Positions 32,538-41,498 of a stretch of DNA of 64,000 nucleotides are shown in pieces. The notes beneath the pieces were generated by a model. That model was given only the letters and a program-made list of their open reading frames with translations. It had not been told where the DNA came from and did no database searches. Position numbers and translations under genes: made by a program. Position 1 is the stretch's first letter. Every line of letters starts with the position of its first letter. Location: the NCBI RefSeq assembly GCF_030269485.1, contig NZ_BSTL01000033.1, positions 34,220-98,219 on the forward strand, in the 5' to 3' direction. Origin of the DNA: Actinoplanes sp. NBRC 103695 (GTDB lineage Bacteria > Actinomycetota > Actinomycetes > Mycobacteriales > Micromonosporaceae).

Positions 32538-34159
32538 TGGGCGCTGCGGCGGTTGACCCAGGCGGGCAGCCCGTCGACGTGCTCGGTGTGCGGGAGGCGC
32601 TCGTCGGGCTGGTGGCCCGTCGGCACGTGGCGCATCGTCACCACGTAGCCCTGGACCAGCCGGTCGTCGCGCAGGTCGCGATACGTCGCCTCGACCAGGA
32701 CCTGGCGGTCGTCGGACCGCTGCAGGCTGCAGAAGAGCACGCCGTCGCCGTCGTCCTGGAGGGCCTGGCGGACCTGGATGCGGTCGTCGGGATGGACGAG
32801 TTCGGAGAGCGTCGCCAGCGGCGGGAGGTCGCCGCCGCCGATCAGGTCGCGGAGCGCGGGGCTCGCGTACCGGATGCGCTGGTCCTCGTCGATCACCATC
32901 ATGATGTCCGCGGTGTTGCGGATCACCGCCCGCAGGTAGAGGTCGCTGTCCCGGCGGCCGACCGCGTCGACCAGGGAGATCCGGTCCAGGGCGAGGGTGG
33001 CCTGCCCGGCCAGCACCTCGAGCGAGTCCTGGGTGGCGATCAGGTCCTCGCGGCGACCGGCGACGATCAGGGCGCCACCGTTCGGGCGGGCCACGGCGAG
33101 CGGCTCCAGCCACAGCGGACAGACCAGCGTGGCCGCGTCGTTGTCCGACTCGGACACCCACCAGCTGCGGCCGCGCGGGTCGGTGCCGGCCGGTGGTTTC
33201 GCCTCCAGGGTGAGGTGGCGGTCGTCCATCGCGAAGATCACCTTGTGCAGGGCGGCGGCCGGCACCAGCCCGCGGACCGCCGCACGGACCGCCTCGTCCA
33301 CGTCGTCGGGGTCGGCCGCCGCGACCAGGGCGGCGCTGGCCTCCCGGAGGGCCCTCTCGCGGGTCAGGGCCCGGCTGTGCTGCGCGACGGAGTCGGCGAG
33401 GCGGGTGATGGCCAGGGTCAGCGTGAGAGCGGAGGCCACGGCGATGACCACGCCGTCCTTGACCTCGTTGCCGACCGCCTCGATCAGCAGCACCACCGGC
33501 GGCGTGGCGACGGAGAGGCAGAGCAGCGCCGCCCAGTGCCCGCGCCACGGCGACGGGCGGACCGGCATCGGCGCGGTCAGCCGGGTCATCGACGGGTGCA
33601 GCGCGGAGGCGCCCCAGGCCAGGTAGAGCACGCGGTAGCCGGTTTCGGTCAGCCACGTCTCGGATATTCCCCAGGCGATGTCCGAGCCGAGCATGCCGAC
33701 GGCGCCGATCAGCAGCAGGATCCCGGCGACGTTGCGGCCGCTGGCCATCAGCAGCCGCAGGGACACGGCGATCAGCAGGACGTCGCCGATCACGTCGGCG
33801 GCCGAGATCTGGCCGAACCGGCCGGTGTCGCCGATCACGAACACCCACACCACCAGCAGCGTGGAGCAGGTGAAGGCGAGCAGATCGATCAGGCGGGCCC
33901 GGTCGACCAGGGCGGCGCCGTTGCGGGTGAACTGGATCAGGCCGCCCGCGACCAGCACGAACATCCCGTAGTAGCAGATCTCGGCGACCGGTCCGTGGCC
34001 CAGCGCCAGGGCGGCGTCGCCGATGGCGAGCATCACGATGGAGCCGGCGAGCAACAGCCAGGGGCCGATCCGGGCGGGCCGGTGACGGCGAATCCCGAAA
34101 ACGATGGCGGCGGCGCTGCCGGCTCCCAGCAAGATCCATTCGAGGGCGCTCAGCACCAC
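32519..34159 (-). CDS. Membrane sensor with GAF-like and PAS domains
   Basis: In this 546-residue protein about eight membrane helices fill residues 1-260, then comes a coiled stretch and GAF-like region (about 270-410), and a PAS domain (ADIMMVIDEDQRIRYASPAL, near 430-540). Relatives in Actinoplanes-type genomes usually continue into GGDEF and EAL domains for cyclic-di-GMP, but here the protein ends right after PAS, so the output module is absent. It may act through a partner or be a truncated receptor. The stop codon lies in the last unit of a 25-bp tandem repeat. Confidence 0.8.
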   Translation of the reverse strand: MVLSALEWILLGAGSAAAIVFGIRRHRPARIGPWLLLAGSIVMLAIGDAALALGHGPVAEICYYGMFVLVAGGLIQFTRNGAALVDRARLIDLLAFTCSTLLVVWVFVIGDTGRFGQISAADVIGDVLLIAVSLRLLMASGRNVAGILLLIGAVGMLGSDIAWGISETWLTETGYRVLYLAWGASALHPSMTRLTAPMPVRPSPWRGHWAALLCLSVATPPVVLLIEAVGNEVKDGVVIAVASALTLTLAITRLADSVAQHSRALTRERALREASAALVAAADPDDVDEAVRAAVRGLVPAAALHKVIFAMDDRHLTLEAKPPAGTDPRGRSWWVSESDNDAATLVCPLWLEPLAVARPNGGALIVAGRREDLIATQDSLEVLAGQATLALDRISLVDAVGRRDSDLYLRAVIRNTADIMMVIDEDQRIRYASPALRDLIGGGDLPPLATLSELVHPDDRIQVRQALQDDGDGVLFCSLQRSDDRQVLVEATYRDLRDDRLVQGYVVTMRHVPTGHQPDERLPHTEHVDGLPAWVNRRSAQHKFRY

Positions 34160-34270
34160 TAACTACTACCAGCGTGGTCGCTATCTGTCCACGGCGGTGT
34201 ATACGCAGCGCTATGGCCTGCGGAACGGGCCGACGTCACCGAGAGCAACGTGAATGTCTTGCGCGGACGG

Positions 34271-35146
34271 TCAGCTGAAGACTTCGGCCACTACGCGGGC
34301 GTTCCCGACTTTCCGGTCGCCGGTTACCGGCTGCCACTTGCCGCTGGGGGCAGACCATTCGAGGTCAGCGAAACGTACCCGTTCGAGACCGGTGTCCCGG
34401 GCGTGCGCGACGAGCCAGTGCGCGTACCGCCAGCCGGCGTCGTTGTTCGACACCGTGAGCGTCAGCCCGGCCGCCGGGGAGATCGGTTTGACCTTGGCCT
34501 TTCCCCAGTCCAGCTTGAGGCCGGCGGTCAGTTTCTGCGCCGCGGCCGCACCGCGCATCGTCGGCTCGCCGGTGAGGGTGCAGGCGACCGCGCTGGTCGC
34601 CCGGCCGGTGAGGGCCTTGGCCAGCACCTCGGCCTCCTCGGCCCACTTCTGGTACGCCTCCGGGTACGCCGAGCGCTGCACCCGCTGGGCGGCGTCGGTG
34701 ACCCGCATCTTCTCCCAGCCCTTGACCTTCTTGAGCGAGGAGTAGAACTTGCGCGACGAGTAGCGCGGGTCCAGGAGCTGCGCCGGCTTGCCCCAGCCCT
34801 TGCTGGGGCGTTGCTGGAAGAGGCCGAGCGAGTCGCGGTCGCCGTACTCGATGTTCTCCAGCTTGGACTCCTGCAGGGCGGTCGCCAGCGCGACCACGAT
34901 GGCCCGCTCGGGCATCTTGCGGTTGATGCCGACCGCGGCGATGGTCGCGGCGTTGGCCATCTGCACGGTGTCGAGGGCGACCTCCCCGCCGTCCCCGTCG
35001 GCACGGACGACGCAGGCGGGGCCGATCTTGGGCAGGGTGAAGGAGCTGATCGAGCTGCCCATCGAGTTGACCAGCGCGATCACGCCGGCGACGGCGGCGA
35101 TCCCGATCACCCCGAGCACTGCGATCGGCTTCTTGCTCACCCTCAC
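34271..35146 (-). CDS. Secreted lysozyme-like-fold protein of actinobacteria
   Basis: This 291-residue protein has an N-terminal membrane/signal helix (AVLGVIGIAAVAGVIAL). Its core, ALATALQESKLENI, then DSLGLFQQRP and GWGKPAQLLDPRYS, resembles the catalytic Glu and substrate cleft of lysozyme-like hydrolases, so a peptidoglycan role is likely; databases often misname the family as a heavy-metal transporter. The second half (residues 190-291) is a separate domain. A GTG at 35140 with GAGGGG upstream is an alternative start. Confidence 0.75.
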   Translation of the reverse strand: MRVSKKPIAVLGVIGIAAVAGVIALVNSMGSSISSFTLPKIGPACVVRADGDGGEVALDTVQMANAATIAAVGINRKMPERAIVVALATALQESKLENIEYGDRDSLGLFQQRPSKGWGKPAQLLDPRYSSRKFYSSLKKVKGWEKMRVTDAAQRVQRSAYPEAYQKWAEEAEVLAKALTGRATSAVACTLTGEPTMRGAAAAQKLTAGLKLDWGKAKVKPISPAAGLTLTVSNNDAGWRYAHWLVAHARDTGLERVRFADLEWSAPSGKWQPVTGDRKVGNARVVAEVFS

Positions 35147-35197
35147 CCCTCACGCTGTCGGACGCCAAGCGTAATCAACGACCGCACGTCCGAGGCG

Positions 35198-35968
35198 TCA
35201 CTGCGGGATCCACGAGGCGGGACGCTTCTCCCGGTACGCCGCCACGCCCTCGCGGCCCTCGTCGGATTTGAAGTATCCGGCGGACCGGGCGGCCAGATCG
35301 GCGAGATCGGCACGGACCGTCTCGCCGGGCGTACGCCGGAGAATCTGTTTGGTCCCGGCCAGCGCGAGCGGGCCGCCACGGACCAGCGAGTCGCAGAAAC
35401 GAGCCACCGCGGCGTCCAGCTCGTCGGCCGGAACGGCGGCCGTGACCAGGCCGATCTCCGCCGCGCGGGCCCCGTCGAAGACGTCGCCGGTGAGGTAGAG
35501 CTCGGCCGCGGCACGAGGCGCCAGCCGGGGCAGCACGGTCGCGCTGATCACCGCCGGGATCACCCCGAGACGCACCTCGGTGAAGGCGAACGTCGCGTCC
35601 CGCGTACACACAGCGATGTCCGCCGCGGCGATCAGGCCGAGCCCGCCCGCCCGGGCGGGACCACCCACCCGGGCCACGACCGGCTTGGGGAACTCCCAGA
35701 TCGCGGCGAGCAGGTCGGCCATCATCTCGGCGGGCAGCTTGCCGTTGCCGGAGGTGACCTGCTGCGTCTCCTTGAGGTCGGCGCCGGCGCAGAAGACCGA
35801 GCCGGTGTGGGTGATCACCACGGCGCGGACGCTCGCGTCGGTGAGCGCGGTGGCGAGCCCGTCGAGCAGCTGGGTCATCAGCGTGCTGGACAGCGCGTTG
35901 CGGTTGGCCGGGCTGTCCAGCGTCAGCGTGGTGATCCCGGCGGCCGTCGAGGTGTGGACCAGCTCCAT
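35198..35968 (-). CDS. Enoyl-CoA hydratase/isomerase family protein
   Basis: This 256-residue crotonase-fold protein hydrates or rearranges acyl-CoA esters. The oxyanion-hole segments are GSVFCAGADLKE and ARAGGLGLIAAADIAV. The second catalytic Glu appears in the FAFTEVRLGVIPAVIS segment. The C-terminus ends YREKRPASW as in actinobacterial paralogues. The substrate cannot be told from sequence. It is divergent from hemW across 36 bp. Confidence 0.9.
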   Translation of the reverse strand: MELVHTSTAAGITTLTLDSPANRNALSSTLMTQLLDGLATALTDASVRAVVITHTGSVFCAGADLKETQQVTSGNGKLPAEMMADLLAAIWEFPKPVVARVGGPARAGGLGLIAAADIAVCTRDATFAFTEVRLGVIPAVISATVLPRLAPRAAAELYLTGDVFDGARAAEIGLVTAAVPADELDAAVARFCDSLVRGGPLALAGTKQILRRTPGETVRADLADLAARSAGYFKSDEGREGVAAYREKRPASWIPQ

Positions 35969-36004
35969 GCGAAGACCCTATCGGCGGCGGTGCACACTTG
36001 ACGG

Positions 36005-37198
36005 ATGCCTGGTCCGCTCCCCGAGGGTGATCCCGTGCCCGCCGACGGCTCCCTGCCCGGCGACGCCGCCGACCGAGCCGGCCGAAACGGATTCGGGGTC
36101 TATGTCCACGTGCCGTTCTGCGCCAGCCGCTGCGGCTACTGCGACTTCAACACCTACACCGCGGACGAGGCCGGTCAGGAGGGCTACCTCGACGCGGTGC
36201 TGGCCGAACTGCGGCTGGCCGGCAAGGTGATCAGTCCCGAGCGGGTGGACACGGTCTTCGTCGGCGGCGGCACGCCGACCCTGCTCGACCCGGGCGACCT
36301 GGCCCGGGTGCTGGACGCGATCGACGCCACCTGGGGTCTCGCGCCGGGCGCGGAGATCACCACCGAGGCCAACCCGGAGTCGGTCACGCCGGACTCGCTG
36401 CGGGCGCTGCGCCGGGCCGGCTTCACCCGGATCTCGCTGGGCATGCAGTCGGCCGCGCCGCACGTGCTGGCCGTGCTCGACCGCCGGCACACCGCCGGGC
36501 GCGCGCCGCAGGCCGCCACGGAGGCGCGCGAGGCCGGGTTCGAGCACGTCAACCTGGACCTGATCTACGGGACGCCGGGGGAGACCGCGGCCGACTTCGC
36601 CACCTCGCTGGACACGGTGGTCGCGGCGGGCGTCGACCATGTCAGCGCGTACGCCCTGATCGTCGAGGACGGCACCCGGATGGCCGGCCGGATGCGTCGC
36701 GGCGACCTGCCCTTCCCCGACGACGACGTGGCCGCCGACCGCTACCTGGCCGCCGACGAGCGGCTCACGGCGGCGGGGCTGGAGTGGTACGAGGTGTCCA
36801 ACTGGGCGTCCGGCCCGGCGGCCCGCTGCGCCCACAACATGCTCTATTGGACCGGCGGCGACTGGTGGGGGATCGGTCCCGGTGCCCACAGCCACGTCGG
36901 CGGGGTCCGCTGGTGGAACGTCAAACACCCGTCCGCGTACGCCCGGAGGCTCGCCGGCGGCGACTCGCCCGGACACGGCCGGGAGGTCCTCACCGACGAG
37001 GACAAACACGTCGAGGACGTGATGCTGCGCGTGCGGCTGCGCGACGGCCTGCCGCTGACCGGGCTCGACCCGGCGATCACCGCCCGGATGCTCTCCACGG
37101 GGCTGCTGGAGGCCTCCGCCTACGGCGCCGGCCGGCTGGAGCTCACCCTGCGCGGGAGGCTGCTGGCCGACGCCGTCGTGCGCGATCTGCTTACTTGA
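36005..37198 (+). CDS. hemW: Radical SAM heme chaperone HemW
   Basis: This 397-residue protein has VHVPFCASRCGYCDF, the CxxxCxxC cluster site with the extra Cys typical of HemW/HemN. The region FVGGGTPTLL and SLGMQSAAPHVL also match. HemW delivers heme to membrane enzymes and is not a coproporphyrinogen oxidase despite older names. It precedes hrcA as in other actinobacteria, but a DUF4870 gene lies between on the opposite strand, overlapping its 3' end by 8 bp. Confidence 0.93.
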   Translation: MPGPLPEGDPVPADGSLPGDAADRAGRNGFGVYVHVPFCASRCGYCDFNTYTADEAGQEGYLDAVLAELRLAGKVISPERVDTVFVGGGTPTLLDPGDLARVLDAIDATWGLAPGAEITTEANPESVTPDSLRALRRAGFTRISLGMQSAAPHVLAVLDRRHTAGRAPQAATEAREAGFEHVNLDLIYGTPGETAADFATSLDTVVAAGVDHVSAYALIVEDGTRMAGRMRRGDLPFPDDDVAADRYLAADERLTAAGLEWYEVSNWASGPAARCAHNMLYWTGGDWWGIGPGAHSHVGGVRWWNVKHPSAYARRLAGGDSPGHGREVLTDEDKHVEDVMLRVRLRDGLPLTGLDPAITARMLSTGLLEASAYGAGRLELTLRGRLLADAVVRDLLT

Positions 37199-37910
37199 CC
37201 AGCCTGACCGTGGCCGGGTAATGGTAGAGCTGACCCTCGTTGGCCTTCATGCCCGCGATGATCGAGAAGACGACGATCACGACCCAGGTGATCAGCGGCA
37301 GGAAGAACAGGATGCCCGCCGTGCAGCCGGCCAGGATCGACGCGATGATCGTGGCGACGCCCCAGGTGATCTGGAAGTTCAGGGCCTCGACCGCGTGCGC
37401 GCGGACCGTCGGCGACTCGTTGCCCTTGGCCAGCATCGCCACCAGCGGGGCGAGGAAGCCCACGACGATGCCACCGAAGTGGGCGATCAGCGCCCAGGTC
37501 TTCTCGTCGTTGTTGGCGTAGCCGACCGGAGCGGGGCCGCCCGGAGCGCCGTACCCGGGCGCGCCGTAGCCGGGCTGCTGCTGGCCGTACCCGGGAGGCG
37601 GGCCGTAACCACCCGCACCCGAGCCGGGCGGCGGGCCGTAGCCACCGGCGCCGGACGACGGCGGCGGGCCGTAACCACCGGCGCCCGACGAGGGCGGCGG
37701 GCCGTAACCACCAGCGCCGGAGGACGGCGGCGGCGAGCCGTAGGTCGGAGGGGTCGGCGGAGGTGAGCCGTACGTGGGCGGCTGCGGCGAACCGTACGCG
37801 GGCGGCGGCGGGGCGGATCCGGAGGTCGGATCATTACCCGGATATGGGTTCAACGGCGCCGTCGGGTCGTGCGGATTACCGTCACCCGGCGGACGAGGCG
37901 GTTCAGTCAT
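37191..37910 (-). CDS. DUF4870 membrane protein with Pro/Gly-rich N-terminus
   Basis: This 239-residue protein starts MTEPPRPPGDGNPHDPT at the ATG at 37910. Residues about 20-135 are a Pro/Gly/Tyr-rich tail with near-identical repeats (PPPSSGAGGYG; DNA at about 37590-37740). The C-terminal 105 residues are DUF4870: WALIAHFGGIVVGFLAPLVA, then HAVEALNFQITW and two further helices. The function is unknown. It converges with hemW and is divergent from hrcA. Confidence 0.9.
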   Translation of the reverse strand: MTEPPRPPGDGNPHDPTAPLNPYPGNDPTSGSAPPPPAYGSPQPPTYGSPPPTPPTYGSPPPSSGAGGYGPPPSSGAGGYGPPPSSGAGGYGPPPGSGAGGYGPPPGYGQQQPGYGAPGYGAPGGPAPVGYANNDEKTWALIAHFGGIVVGFLAPLVAMLAKGNESPTVRAHAVEALNFQITWGVATIIASILAGCTAGILFFLPLITWVVIVVFSIIAGMKANEGQLYHYPATVRLVK

Positions 37911-38038
37911 GGCTGACACGGTAGGACCGCAGCTCAATACGGTCGAGAGCAACATGCTGACAACCTTGACGGACCAAGATTCGGCGTCGGCCGGATTCAG
38001 CCCCCGGCACGATCATCGCGCCGCGGCGGGCGGCGACG

Positions 38039-38068
38039 TAGACTGGCACTCGCCGATCAGGAGTGCCA
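38039..38068 (+). promoter_or_regulatory. CIRCE operator and -10 box of hrcA-dnaJ
   Basis: TGGCACTC (38044-38051), nine bases, GAGTGCCA (38061-38068) is a perfect inverted repeat matching the CIRCE consensus bound by HrcA. TAGACT (38039-38044) just upstream is a likely -10, so the bound repressor would block transcription start. Confidence 0.9.
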
Positions 38069-38088
38069 ACGAGCGGGGGAGGGGTCAG

Positions 38089-39111
38089 ATGAGTCTCGAT
38101 GACCGCAAACTCGAGGTCCTTCGCGCCATCGTCGAGGACTACGTCGCCACGCAGGAGCCGGTCGGCAGCAAGGCTCTGGTCGAGCGTCACCAGCTCGGCG
38201 TCTCCTCCGCCACCGTGCGCAACGACATGGCGGTGCTCGAGGAGGAGGGCTACATCCGGCAGCCGCACACCAGCGCCGGCCGGGTGCCCACCAACGCCGG
38301 TTACCGCCTCTTCGTCGACCGGCTGTCCCGGGTCAAGCCACTGAGCCCCGCCGAGCGCCGGGCCATCGAGCGTTTCCTGGCCGACCCGGTCGACCTGGAC
38401 GACGTGGTGCACCGCACGGTCCGGCTGCTCGCCCAGCTCACCCGCCAGGTGGCGGTCGTGCAATACCCGAGCCTGGCCCGGTCCTCGGTGCGCCACCTCG
38501 AGCTGGTGCCGATCTCCACCACCCGCATCATGCTGGTGATGATCGCCGACACCGGCCGGGTCGAGCAGCGCCTGGTCGAGATGCCCGGCCCGATCGCCCC
38601 GGCGGACGTCACCGAGCTCCGGCGCAAGGTCAACGAGAAACTCGCCGGTCAGCGGCTCGCCGACACGCCGCCGCTGGTGCAGGCGCTGGTCGACGACTGC
38701 TCGCCGGAGCGCCGCGGCACCATGGCGTGCCTGGCGACGGTCCTGCTCGAGACGCTCGTCGAGCGTTCCGAGGAGCGCCTGATGCTGGCCGGCACGGCCA
38801 ACCTCACCCGCGGCGGCGTGCTCGACTTCCAAGGGTCGCTCCGGCCGGTGCTGGAGGCTCTGGAGGAGGAGGTCATCCTCCTCAAACTGATCGGCGAGGT
38901 GGAGCCCAGCACCACCCGCGTGCGGATCGGCGACGAGAACGAGATCGACAACCTGCGGTCGACGTCGGTGGTGAGCGCCAGCTACGGCCCCGGTGCGACC
39001 ATCGTCGGCGGGCTCGGCGTGCTCGGGCCGACCCGCATGGACTACCCCGGCAACATCGCCACGGTTCGTGCAGTGGCAAGGTACCTTGGCGACTTGCTGG
39101 CCCAGAACTGA
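38089..39111 (+). CDS. hrcA: Heat-inducible transcription repressor HrcA
   Basis: This 340-residue protein represses class I heat-shock genes through CIRCE. The ATG at 38089 follows GGGGGAGGGG. The winged helix is at about 1-85 (VGVSSATVRNDMAVLEEEGY-like segment, SAGRVPTNAGYRLFVD); the GAF-like dimerisation domain ends MDYPGNIATVRAVARYL. The CIRCE directly upstream shows it represses itself together with dnaJ. Confidence 0.97.
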   Translation: MSLDDRKLEVLRAIVEDYVATQEPVGSKALVERHQLGVSSATVRNDMAVLEEEGYIRQPHTSAGRVPTNAGYRLFVDRLSRVKPLSPAERRAIERFLADPVDLDDVVHRTVRLLAQLTRQVAVVQYPSLARSSVRHLELVPISTTRIMLVMIADTGRVEQRLVEMPGPIAPADVTELRRKVNEKLAGQRLADTPPLVQALVDDCSPERRGTMACLATVLLETLVERSEERLMLAGTANLTRGGVLDFQGSLRPVLEALEEEVILLKLIGEVEPSTTRVRIGDENEIDNLRSTSVVSASYGPGATIVGGLGVLGPTRMDYPGNIATVRAVARYLGDLLAQN

Positions 39112-39145
39112 TGGATCTGCGCGAACATTGAGGACTCCAAAGCCC

Positions 39146-40285
39146 GTGGCGAAGGACTACTACGGAATTCTCGGCATCAGCCGGGAAGCCACCGACGACG
39201 AGATCAAGCGCGCCTACCGCAAGCTGGCTCGCCAGTACCACCCGGATGTGAATCCCGATCCGGAGGCGCACGAGAAGTTCAAGGACATCAACGCCGCGTA
39301 CGAGGTCCTCTCCGACGACCAGAAGCGGCAGATCGTCGACCTCGGTGGTGACCCCTTGGCGCCCGGTGGCGGCGGTGGCGCCGGTCCGGGCGGTCCCGGC
39401 GGTCCTTTCGTGGGCTTCCAGGACATCATGGACGCGTTCTTCGGCCAGGCGGCCGGAGGCGGGTCTCGTGGTCCCCGCCCGCGTACCCGCCCGGGCGCCG
39501 ACGCGATCCTGCGCCTCGAGCTCGACCTGGTGGAGACCGCGTTCGGGGTGGAGGCGCCGATAACGGTCGACACCGCGGTGCTGTGCACCCAGTGCTCCGG
39601 CGCCGGCACCGCGCCCGGCACCCACCTGGCCACCTGTGAGACGTGCGCCGGCCGGGGTGAGGTGCAGAGCGTGCAGCGCACCTTCCTCGGGCAGGTCGTG
39701 TCGTCCCGCCCGTGCCAGGTCTGCCAGGGTCACGGCACGGTCATCCCGTCGCCCTGCCCGACGTGCGCGGGCGACGGCCGTATCCGTACGCGTCGCAGCC
39801 TGACCGTGAAGATCCCCGCCGGTGTCGAGGACGGCATGCGGATCCGCCTCGCCCAGCAGGGCGAGGTCGGTCCCGGTGGCGGCACGGCCGGCGACCTCTA
39901 CGTGGAGATCCACGAGCGCGCCCATGACGTCTACAGCCGCAAGGGCGACGACCTGCACTGCCGGGTCACGTTGCCGATGACCGCGGCGGCGCTGGGCACC
40001 AGGCTGACCATCAAGACGCTGGACAGCGAGGAAGCGATCGAGGTCAAGCAGGGCACCCAGCCGGCCAGCACGCTGCGCATCCGCGGTAAGGGTGTGCCGC
40101 ACCTGCGCGGTCAGGGCCGCGGCGACCTGTTCGTACACCTGGATGTGCGGACGCCGACGAAGCTGACCACGGAGCAGGAACGCATGCTCCGCGATTTCGC
40201 CAAGACCCGCGGCGAGGACGTGGCCGAGCTCAGCAAGCAGGGCGGCTTCTTCTCCCGGATGCGGGACGCCTTCAACGGCCACTGA
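39146..40285 (+). CDS. dnaJ: Chaperone DnaJ (hrcA-linked copy)
   Basis: This 379-residue type I Hsp40 stimulates DnaK. It starts at a GTG, VAKDYYGILGI. The J domain has the HPD motif (QYHPDVNPD), then a Gly-rich linker and four zinc-binding repeats: CTQCSGAG, CETCAGRG, CQVCQGHG and CPTCAGDG. The C-terminal substrate domains are complete. It is the second gene of the HrcA-controlled unit; its stop overlaps the rsmE start (TGATG). Confidence 0.97.
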   Translation: MAKDYYGILGISREATDDEIKRAYRKLARQYHPDVNPDPEAHEKFKDINAAYEVLSDDQKRQIVDLGGDPLAPGGGGGAGPGGPGGPFVGFQDIMDAFFGQAAGGGSRGPRPRTRPGADAILRLELDLVETAFGVEAPITVDTAVLCTQCSGAGTAPGTHLATCETCAGRGEVQSVQRTFLGQVVSSRPCQVCQGHGTVIPSPCPTCAGDGRIRTRRSLTVKIPAGVEDGMRIRLAQQGEVGPGGGTAGDLYVEIHERAHDVYSRKGDDLHCRVTLPMTAAALGTRLTIKTLDSEEAIEVKQGTQPASTLRIRGKGVPHLRGQGRGDLFVHLDVRTPTKLTTEQERMLRDFAKTRGEDVAELSKQGGFFSRMRDAFNGH

Positions 40286-41019
40286 TGTCGGCTCCGCTCT
40301 TCCTGGTCGGTGAGCTGCCGGCGGGTGACACCGCCACGCTCGACGGGCCCGAGGGTCATCACGCCGCCGACGTCCAGCGGGTCCGGCCGGGTGAGCGTGT
40401 CGTGCTCGCTGACGGCCGCGGCGGCACGGTTGTGGCCTCGGTCACCGAGGTGGCGAAGGGCAGCGTGCGCCTCGCGCTTCTCGAGCGCTCGTCGGCCCCG
40501 CGGCCGAGCCCGTCACTGACGGTGGTCCAGGGGATCCCCAAGGGCGAGCGCGGCGAGCTGGCCGTGCAGGCGATGACCGAGGTCGGCGTCGACGAGATCA
40601 TCCCGTGGGCGGCGACTCGCTGCGTCACCCAGTGGCGTGGCGAGCGCGGCGCGAAGTCCCAGGCCAAGTGGGCTTCGACGGCGCGCGAGGCGGCCAAGCA
40701 GTCCCGCCGGTCCTGGCTTCCGCTGGTCTCCGGCGCGCCCGATCTGAGCACGAAGCAGGTGGCCGCGCGTCTCGCCGGCGCCGCGGCGGCGTTCGTGCTG
40801 CACGAGGACGCGACGGTGCCGCTCTCGTCGGCCGATCTGCCGTCGGCGGGCGAGATCGCGCTGGTGGTGGGCCCGGAGGGCGGCATCGCCGACGCGGAGA
40901 TCGACGCCTTCGTCGCGGCGGGCGCCCGGCCGGTCAGGCTGGGCGACGCGGTCCTGCGCACGAGCACGGCGGGGGTCGCCGCGATTGCCGTGCTCTCGGC
41001 GCGTCTGGGTCGCTGGTAA
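40285..41019 (+). CDS. rsmE: 16S rRNA (uracil-1498-N3)-methyltransferase
   Basis: This 244-residue SPOUT-class enzyme modifies U1498 of 16S rRNA. It has an N-terminal PUA-like domain (GPEGHHAADVQRVRPGERV) and the SAM-binding knot ALVVGPEGGIADAEI with RLGDAVLRTSTAG. It normally precedes the HIT and phoH genes; here 6 kb of accessory DNA separates them, starting with a dispersed repeat that begins at the rsmE stop. Confidence 0.95.
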   Translation: MSAPLFLVGELPAGDTATLDGPEGHHAADVQRVRPGERVVLADGRGGTVVASVTEVAKGSVRLALLERSSAPRPSPSLTVVQGIPKGERGELAVQAMTEVGVDEIIPWAATRCVTQWRGERGAKSQAKWASTAREAAKQSRRSWLPLVSGAPDLSTKQVAARLAGAAAAFVLHEDATVPLSSADLPSAGEIALVVGPEGGIADAEIDAFVAAGARPVRLGDAVLRTSTAGVAAIAVLSARLGRW

Positions 41020-41135
41020 GACCGTTCAGGGGTACGCGCGACGCCCTTCCCCAACCGCACCACCGGTCCGGCGTGGCACACGCGCGACCAGGCGAAACTC
41101 CACGCCGTGCACGCGCCTTGCGCGAGACGTCGTGG
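41019..41135. repeat. Dispersed ~118-bp repeat, copy B
   Basis: This segment is homologous to 32158-32276 throughout its length and begins on the rsmE stop codon. It marks the left edge of the accessory insertion between rsmE and the HIT gene. Confidence 0.8.
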
Positions 41136-41144
41136 TTACGCGCA

Positions 41145-41255
41145 GGGCCGAGCTCAACTCCGCGTGACGGGCGAGAGCCCGAAGATCGCGAACAGGGCCG
41201 TGCTCAACCGCGCAGGACGGGTGGCAGCCCGAAGAGGGCGAACAGCGCCGGGTCG
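41145..41255. repeat. 50-bp duplication of the sigma-remnant 3' end
   Basis: CGCGTGACGG (41161) and CGCAGGACGG (41211) begin two imperfect copies with a 50-bp period; both contain the GCTCAAC stop region. On the minus strand both encode ALFA-x-FGL-x-PV, so the end of the decayed sigma gene has been tandemly copied. Confidence 0.75.
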
Positions 41256-41498
41256 ACGAAGGTCACGGTCCGCCGGATCAACCCGTCCGCCACCTCGAAC
41301 ACGCGCAGTTCCTCGAACACCAGGCCGGCGGTCCGCAGGGTGGCCCGGGCGCGTTGCAGGCTGCTGTTCACCGAGGCGACGCTGGTCTCCAGGGCCCTCG
41401 TCGGGGAACGGCTGCGGCCACGCGACGTCGAGGCTCGGCGTCAGCGGCGCGTGCACGTCGCCGGCCGGCCCGAGCCCGCTCGACGTGGCGACCTTCAC
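41204..41498 (-). pseudogene. Remnant of an ECF sigma factor with SnoaL-like tail
   Basis: The first frame (from the GTG at 41498, overlapping the upstream gene's stop) reads DVHAPLTPSLDVAWPQPFPDEG, like the linker before region 4 in SigG-type ECF factors. A second frame then reads LETSVASVNSSLQRARATLR, the sigma region 4 recognition-helix signature. It jumps to LRVFEVADGLIRRTVTFVDP and a LFALFGLPPVLRG end, like the tail of the fused SnoaL domain. At least two internal deletions and a frameshift are needed, so no functional sigma factor remains. Confidence 0.7.

Noticed and set aside
31628..34162. 844-codon plus-strand open frame over the sensor gene
   Set aside because: It runs through a terminator, a minisatellite and the antisense of a protein with real PAS and membrane features; composition is the reverse of that gene.
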